From Lysobacterales bacterium (GTDB lineage Bacteria > Pseudomonadota > Gammaproteobacteria > Xanthomonadales > Xanthomonadaceae): 9,147 nt of DNA. A program made the translations under genes and the position numbers. The stretch spans positions 1 through 9,147 of the forward strand of contig JAATFS010000187.1 in NCBI GenBank assembly GCA_015655035.1, given 5' to 3'. Below the pieces are notes generated by a model. It ran no database searches. It was not told where the DNA came from and was given only the letters and a program-made list of their open reading frames with translations. Shown here piece after piece: positions 4,998 through 9,147 of this stretch (positions within the stretch are counted from its first letter, which is position 1; every line of letters begins with the position of its first letter).

Positions 4998-6416
4998 GTG
5001 GCTGTGCGTCCCAAGTGGTATCGGTGGTGGCGGCCACGCTCGCTGCAGGCGCGCCAGTTGCTGGCGGCCAGCCTCAGCCTGGTCGCCTTTCTGGCATTGG
5101 CCGGTTATGCGCTGGACGTGGCCTTTGCCGATACCGCGCAGCAGAACCTGCGCGAGCGGCTGAAAAGCTACGCCACCAGCTACGCCAAGAACATCGAGTT
5201 CGTACGTGATGGCTCGCTCTACGTCGGCGAGCAACCTGACCCGCGTTTCGACGTGCCCGGTGCCGGGGTCTATGCCGAAGTGCTGTGCGGCAATGAGCCG
5301 TGCTGGACGTCGATGTCGTCCGAAGGGCCGTTGTTGCCGCAGACCGGCGGCATGCTGCATCCGCGCGAGGAGCGCTTCGAAGGACCGCTGCCGATGTTGC
5401 AGATCGACGGCAGCCAAGGCGGGGTCTATCGCTACGGGCTGGGCCTGAGCTATGTCGAGTCCGGGCATGGCAACGAGATTCCCTACACCATCTACGTCAT
5501 GGAGGACGCTCGCGGCCTTGGCGCACAGCTGCGGGTGTTCCGTGGCCGGGTCTGGTTCTATCTCGGCAGCGCCGGTGTGGTGTTGCTGCTGTTGCAGGCC
5601 TTCATCCTGCAATGGAGCCTGCGTCCGCTGCGGCGGGTGGTCAACGAGTTGACCAAGGTGCAGCGCGGCGAAATCCTGCGCATGAGCGAGCAGCATCCGC
5701 GCGAGCTGGAGCCGCTGACCGACAGCATCAATGCCTTCATCGAGAGCGAACGCGAGAACCTGGACCGGCAGCGCAATACCCTGGCGGATCTGGCGCATAG
5801 TTTGAAGACCCCGCTGGCGGTACTGCGCACCCAGCTGGACAGCGGCGCCAGCGACAGCGACCTGCGCGACGAACTCGACGTGCAGCTGCGGCGCATGAAC
5901 AACCTGGTGTCCTACCAGTTGGCGCGTGCGGCCTCCAGCGGCCACAAGCTGTTCGCCGCGCCGGTGCCGATCGAGTCCAGTGCCGAGGAAATCGTGCGCG
6001 GGCTTGAGAAGGTCTATTCGGGCAAGGGCGTGCTGTGCGAGTTCGACATCGATCCCGAGGCGCGTTTCCATGGCGAGCCCGGCGATTTGCAGGAACTGCT
6101 GGGCAACCTGCTGGAGAACGCCTTCAAGTGGGCGCGCGACCGTGTATTGCTCACCGCCCGGCCGGGGCCGGCCAGTGGCAGTCGTCGCGCCGGGCTGGTG
6201 CTGTCGGTCGATGACAATGGCCCGGGTATCGCGTCAGAGGACGTGGCCAAGGTTTTGCAACGCGGCGTACGTGGCGACGAGCGCGTGCAAGGTCACGGCA
6301 TCGGCCTGTCGATCGTGCAGGATCTGGTGAAGGGCTACCGTGGCGAGTTGCAGGTCAGCCGTTCGCAGGAACTGGGCGGCGCCCGTTTCGAAGTGACGCT
6401 GCCGCCGGGGCTGTGA
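4998..6416 (+). CDS. phoQ: Sensor histidine kinase PhoQ
   Basis: Inner-membrane sensor kinase, partner of PhoP. It has 472 residues and starts at GTG 4998, 7 bases after AAGGAAG (4984-4990) and 38 bases after phoP. Layout: membrane helix 1 (about 20-43), periplasmic sensor (about 44-183), helix 2 (about 185-206), HAMP linker (about 207-258), then HisKA with the phospho-acceptor H267 in DLAHSLKTPLAVLRTQL. The HSLKTP form is the PhoQ-type H box; T271 at +4 fits phosphatase activity. The ATPase domain shows the N box NLLENAFKWARD (N374), G1 DDNGPGI (405-411) and G2 GHGIGLSIV (432-440). The sensor lacks the run of five or six acidic residues found in enterobacterial PhoQ and contains a Cys pair (C97, C102; LCGNEPCW). 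It probably senses divalent cations or envelope stress. The kinase call is secure, the PhoQ name strong. Confidence 0.92.
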   Translation: MAVRPKWYRWWRPRSLQARQLLAASLSLVAFLALAGYALDVAFADTAQQNLRERLKSYATSYAKNIEFVRDGSLYVGEQPDPRFDVPGAGVYAEVLCGNEPCWTSMSSEGPLLPQTGGMLHPREERFEGPLPMLQIDGSQGGVYRYGLGLSYVESGHGNEIPYTIYVMEDARGLGAQLRVFRGRVWFYLGSAGVVLLLLQAFILQWSLRPLRRVVNELTKVQRGEILRMSEQHPRELEPLTDSINAFIESERENLDRQRNTLADLAHSLKTPLAVLRTQLDSGASDSDLRDELDVQLRRMNNLVSYQLARAASSGHKLFAAPVPIESSAEEIVRGLEKVYSGKGVLCEFDIDPEARFHGEPGDLQELLGNLLENAFKWARDRVLLTARPGPASGSRRAGLVLSVDDNGPGIASEDVAKVLQRGVRGDERVQGHGIGLSIVQDLVKGYRGELQVSRSQELGGARFEVTLPPGL

Positions 6417-6435
6417 GGGCCGCGCTTGCGCGCCC
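6417..6435. terminator. Hairpin between convergent phoQ and mtfA
   Basis: It starts right after the phoQ stop. CGCGC (6421-6425) and GCGCG (6428-6432) are complementary (in practice a CTTG loop), extended by GGG (6417-6419) with CCC (6433-6435) and one bulged C. It fills most of the 24 bases between the convergent genes. Neither strand has a T-run, so it is at best a weak two-way terminator. Confidence 0.35.
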
Positions 6436-6440
6436 GTGCA

Positions 6441-7223
6441 TCAACCGAACGGAGAGGCTCCGTAGAACCGCGCCAGATGGGTGGCCACTTCCGGCATCTC
6501 GGCGCGTAACAGCTTCGGTGCGGAAAAGTGGTACTCGCTGACCACGGCGAAGAATTCTTCTGGCGCTTCGGCCGCATACGGATCGATTGCGGTGTCGTGG
6601 CCGGCCTCCACCGCCTGGCAGAAAGCATCGTAGTGATGCTGGAAATCGTTGGCCCAGCGGCGCTGCCACTCGCGCGGCAATGGCGGGGTGCCGTCGAGCA
6701 GGCCATCGAGCGCATCGAGCTTGTGCGCCATCTCGTGGACGACCACGTTGAAGCCGGCCTGCGGATCCGCCAGATCGGCCTGCACGTCGGCCCAGGACAC
6801 GATCAGCGGTCCCTGGTCCCAGGCCTCGCCGATCAACTCGTCCTCCCACTCGTGCAGGACACCGGCGGCATCGAGATGGTTGCGACGGACCCGGAAGGCA
6901 TCCGGATAGACGATCAACTGCGACCAGCCGCGCCAGCCCTCGCTGCCGATTCCCAGCAGTGGCAGGCAGCAGGTCGCCGCCAGCAACACCCGTTGATGGT
7001 CATGCAATTGCAGGCCGGCTACCGGTGAAATGGTCTTCTGCCGCAGGAACTGCGCGGTCAGCCGACGCAGTCGCAATTGGCGGGCGGGGTCCAGCGCATC
7101 GATCCACGCGCAATCCGAGCACGCGGAGAGCCATAGCGACGGTTCGATATCCGGGGGCGGGCGTCTGAGCCAGCCGAACAAGCGCTGGATCAGCGGAACA
7201 TGCCCGGCAGGAAGCTGTGCCAT
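6441..7223 (-). CDS. mtfA: MtfA-family zinc metallopeptidase / anti-repressor
   Basis: A cytoplasmic 260-residue protein of the DgsA anti-repressor (MtfA) family. The zinc motif HEMAH lies at 163-167 in FNVVVHEMAHKLDALDG. A downstream glutamate in PEEFFAVVSEYHFSAP (about E223) is the likely third ligand. Other family pieces are LIVYPDAFRV (103-112), GVLHEWEDELIGEAWDQGPLIVSWADV (121-147) and DPYAAEAPEEFFAV (214-226). In E. coli, MtfA binds the repressor Mlc, relieving repression of ptsG, and has aminopeptidase activity; whether this organism has an Mlc target is unknown, so the peptidase part is the safer claim. No other ATG or GTG start is seen early in the frame, and the ATG at 7223 lies inside the end of the upstream minus-strand gene. 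There is no clear ribosome site, suggesting translational coupling. It is convergent with phoQ. Confidence 0.92.
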   Translation of the reverse strand: MAQLPAGHVPLIQRLFGWLRRPPPDIEPSLWLSACSDCAWIDALDPARQLRLRRLTAQFLRQKTISPVAGLQLHDHQRVLLAATCCLPLLGIGSEGWRGWSQLIVYPDAFRVRRNHLDAAGVLHEWEDELIGEAWDQGPLIVSWADVQADLADPQAGFNVVVHEMAHKLDALDGLLDGTPPLPREWQRRWANDFQHHYDAFCQAVEAGHDTAIDPYAAEAPEEFFAVVSEYHFSAPKLLRAEMPEVATHLARFYGASPFG

Positions 7224-7474
7224 TTGGGCATGCGCATCCGTGGCAGCAGCACATCGCCATCGCTGCCGCCGCCCGGCGTGGTAGCGGGCTTTGTCTGCTT
7301 GCGTGGGGCGGCATGGCCGGATGGAGCATCGGCATCGGGTGTGGCGCCATGCGCGGCCGAGGTGGAATAGACACAGGCGCCGCGATCGGCTTCGGCCAAA
7401 TCATCCACGGCCCAGGCGGCAACCGGGACCAGCAGCAGGATCATGCAGGGAGCGAATCGGCGCATCGTCCACAT
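7190..7474 (-). CDS. Small exported protein of unknown function, overlaps mtfA
   Basis: A 94-residue protein from ATG 7474; ATG at 7465 is an equally possible start. Residues about 1-22 form a signal peptide (MRRFAPCMILLLVPVAAWA, cut before VDD), so it is probably periplasmic. The mature part has one Cys (CVYSTS, about residue 34), a low-complexity middle rich in Ala, Pro, Gly, Thr and Asp, and a distinct C-terminus, PRMRMPKWHSFLPGMFR. I do not recognise a family. Its last 34 bases overlap the start of mtfA in another frame, so the two are probably co-transcribed. The frame stays open far upstream, antisense to birA, so length alone is weak evidence; the signal peptide and the mtfA overlap are what support it. 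No good ribosome site is seen. Confidence 0.6.
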   Translation of the reverse strand: MWTMRRFAPCMILLLVPVAAWAVDDLAEADRGACVYSTSAAHGATPDADAPSGHAAPRKQTKPATTPGGGSDGDVLLPRMRMPKWHSFLPGMFR

Positions 7475-7561
7475 CCAGGGCAGGCGGCGTGAACCCCCGA
7501 TCATAGCGCGGTTCTCGCGGGCAAATGCAAAGCCGCGCTGGGCGGACAGGCCGGCTTCCCG

Positions 7562-7567
7562 CATAAT
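7562..7567 (+). promoter_or_regulatory. Candidate -10 box for birA-coaX
   Basis: CATAAT matches the TATAAT consensus at 5 of 6 bases, in a small AT-rich island (7562-7570) between the divergent minus-strand gene and birA. Transcription would begin about 7574, leaving a leader of about 24 bases. No good -35 is seen at 16-18 bp, and no biotin-operator-like palindrome. Confidence 0.35.
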
Positions 7568-7597
7568 TTTACCGATACACCCTTCATTGGACCTCCC

Positions 7598-8563
7598 GTG
7601 GACGACCGCGCACTGCTGGCCAAACTCGGTACCGGCCGGCTGTCCGGCGACATCCTGGCAAAGGAATTCGGACTGACGCGGGCCGCCGTCTGGAAACGCA
7701 TCCAGAACCTGCGCTCTGCCGGCATCGACATCGATGGCCGGGCCGGCGATGGCTACAGCCTGGGGTATCCGGTCCAATTGCTGGATGCCGACGCGATCAT
7801 CCAGGCACTGCCGGCCGAAGCGGCCGCTTCGCTGCAACGGCTGGAACTGGCCTGGGCGATCGAGTCGACCAATAGCGCGCTGCTGGCCGCGCCAGTGCCG
7901 GCACAGGGCGTGGCGGTGCTGTTGGCCGAACGCCAGACCGGCGGCCGTGGCCGGCGTGGCCGGCAATGGGCCTCGCCGCTGGCCTCGCATGTCTACCTGT
8001 CGTTGTCGCGGGGCTTCTCCGGCGGCCTGGCGCAGCTGGCCGGGCTCAGTCTGGCGCTTGGCGTGGCCGTGGCCGAGGCGTTGCGGACGGCCGGATTCGT
8101 CGAGGTCGGGTTGAAATGGCCGAACGACCTGCTTGCACGCGAGTGCAAGCTAGGCGGGTTGTTGATCGAGGGCGGCGGCGAAGTGGGCGGTCCGGCGCGC
8201 GCGGTGATCGGCTTGGGCCTCAACGTGCACATGCCAGCGGCGTTCGCTGCCGGCATTGACCAGCCGTGGATCGATCTGGATACGTTGGCGGGCGCGCCGG
8301 TGTCGCGCAACCGTGTGGTGGTCGCGCTGCTGAGTGCGCTGCTGCCGGCGTTGGAACTGTTCGAAGCCGAAGGCCTGGCGCCGTTCCTGCCGCGCTACGC
8401 CCAGTTGGACGTGCTGGCCGGGCGCCAGGTCAGGATCGAGGAGGCCGGCACGATTTACCAGGGGGTGGCGCTCGGCGTGGCCGAGGATGGCGCGCTGAAG
8501 GTCGACCTGGGCGAAGCGGTGCGGCTGTTCCATGCCGGCGAAGTCAGTGTGAGGCCGTTATGA
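7598..8563 (+). CDS. birA: Bifunctional biotin-protein ligase / biotin operon repressor BirA
   Basis: Activates biotin with ATP and attaches it to the biotin carrier protein of acetyl-CoA carboxylase; family members with this architecture can also repress biotin synthesis genes. It has 321 residues, the usual length for the two-domain form. The N-terminal winged helix (about 1-60) is complete: LSGDILAKEFGLTRAAVWKRIQNLRSAG. The catalytic domain shows ESTN (89-92), the biotinyl-AMP loop GRGRRGRQWASP (116-127), KWPNDLL (173-179), KLGGLLIE (184-191) and GLGLNVH (205-211). The C-terminal SH3-like domain (about 270-321) has YQGVALGVAEDGALKVDL. The start is GTG 7598; no in-frame ATG lies near it, and the position matches the family's N-terminus, although the ribosome site is weak. 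Its stop overlaps the coaX start by ATGA, a common birA-coaX operon layout. Confidence 0.95.
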   Translation: MDDRALLAKLGTGRLSGDILAKEFGLTRAAVWKRIQNLRSAGIDIDGRAGDGYSLGYPVQLLDADAIIQALPAEAAASLQRLELAWAIESTNSALLAAPVPAQGVAVLLAERQTGGRGRRGRQWASPLASHVYLSLSRGFSGGLAQLAGLSLALGVAVAEALRTAGFVEVGLKWPNDLLARECKLGGLLIEGGGEVGGPARAVIGLGLNVHMPAAFAAGIDQPWIDLDTLAGAPVSRNRVVVALLSALLPALELFEAEGLAPFLPRYAQLDVLAGRQVRIEEAGTIYQGVALGVAEDGALKVDLGEAVRLFHAGEVSVRPL

Positions 8564-9147
8564 GCCAGTGGTTGTTCGATCTGGGCAATTCGCGCTTCAA
8601 GTTCGCGCCGCTGCAAGGGGATCGAGTTGGCGAGGTGCAGGCCTGGGCGCATGGCGCCGAAGCGATCGATGCGACCACGCCGTGGGCATTGCCCAGCGGC
8701 GAGGTCGCGTATGTGGCCAGCGTGGCCGCACCGCAGCTGACCGCGCGCGTACTCGAGACTTTGCGCCTGCGTTTCCAGCAAGTGCGTACCGTCGTTACCG
8801 AAGCCGAGTACGCCGGGGTGCGGATCGCCTATGCGCAGCCGGCCCGCTTCGGGGTGGACCGCTTCCTGGCTCTGTTGGGCGCACATGCCGGGGAACATCG
8901 GCTGGTGGCCGGTGTCGGCACCGCGCTGACCATCGATTTGCTCGATGCCGGCGGCCAGCATCGCGGTGGCCGTATTTCAGCCTCGCCGACCACGATGCGC
9001 GCCGCGCTGCACGCGCGCGCCGGCCAATTGCCCGCCGAAGGCGGGGTCTATCGGGAGTTCGCCGACGACACCGCCGATGCCCTGGCCTCCGGCTGCGATG
9101 GCGCGGCGGTGGCGTTGATCGAACGCAGCCTGCGCGAGGCGGTCGAA
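8560..9147 (+). CDS. coaX: Type III pantothenate kinase CoaX, 3' end missing
   Basis: Phosphorylates pantothenate, the first step of coenzyme A synthesis, in the cytoplasm. The first 196 residues are present; the frame runs off the window end (the full protein is usually about 240-260 residues). Motifs of the ASKHA-fold type III family: DLGNSR (7-12, phosphate-binding), FGVDRFLALLGAH (97-109) with the probable catalytic Asp D100, and VGTALTIDL (119-127). The segment GGRISASPTTMRAALHARAGQLP (about 136-158) corresponds to the GG-I-PG-L region. The ATG at 8560 overlaps the birA TGA by four bases, and GAGG at 8551-8554 is its ribosome site. Type III enzymes are known to be insensitive to CoA feedback and to need a monovalent cation. 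In Bordetella the same gene was described as baf. The family call is secure. Confidence 0.94.
   Translation, partial: MSQWLFDLGNSRFKFAPLQGDRVGEVQAWAHGAEAIDATTPWALPSGEVAYVASVAAPQLTARVLETLRLRFQQVRTVVTEAEYAGVRIAYAQPARFGVDRFLALLGAHAGEHRLVAGVGTALTIDLLDAGGQHRGGRISASPTTMRAALHARAGQLPAEGGVYREFADDTADALASGCDGAAVALIERSLREAVE

Noticed and set aside
4926..6071. Long open frame (381 codons) antisense to phoQ
   Set aside because: It runs opposite a full set of kinase motifs, has Gln/Leu/Ala/His-rich composition typical of antisense frames in GC-rich genes, and shows no recognisable domain.
7475..7990. Upstream extension of the small minus-strand gene to a 266-residue protein
   Set aside because: The extension lies antisense to birA and its promoter. 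The signal peptide at 7474/7465 marks the natural start.

Overview
The window is high-GC DNA, packed with genes, whose content and order point to a xanthomonad gammaproteobacterium, most likely Xanthomonas or a close relative such as Pseudoxanthomonas or Stenotrophomonas. This rests on protein sequence character, gene order and one hairpin of a kind I associate with xanthomonad genomes. No database search was run. I see no mobile element, integrase, CRISPR array, rRNA or tRNA. Most of the window looks like conserved chromosomal backbone.

Layout. (1) 1-1796: the 3' part of a KatB/CatB-type clade-1 catalase, a perfect 10-bp-stem hairpin, then a small exported ankyrin-repeat protein (AnkB-like); together an oxidative-stress pair. 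(2) 1966-2298: an unrecognised small protein with two membrane segments. (3) 2450-3487: tRNA-dihydrouridine synthase A (dusA). (4) 3488-6416: a 339-bp non-coding stretch rich in inverted repeats and paired TTCA/TGAA half-sites, then a small exported PepSY-like protein, then the PhoP response regulator and PhoQ sensor kinase. This looks like one regulatory module with its own control region. (5) 7474-6441, minus strand: a small exported protein of unknown function whose 3' end overlaps mtfA, a zinc-peptidase/anti-repressor family gene convergent with phoQ. (6) 7598-9147: birA (biotin ligase/repressor) overlapping coaX (type III pantothenate kinase) by ATGA. coaX runs off the right edge. This is a cofactor pair: biotin attachment and the first step of coenzyme A synthesis.

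Nothing here is a clear undescribed system. The best leads are the PepSY-like protein placed directly before phoPQ, the non-coding stretch in front of it (a near-perfect 18-bp palindrome, three pairs of TTCA/TGAA half-sites one helical turn apart, and a nested inverted repeat with competing pairings), a second palindrome just before phoP, and two unrecognised small envelope proteins.
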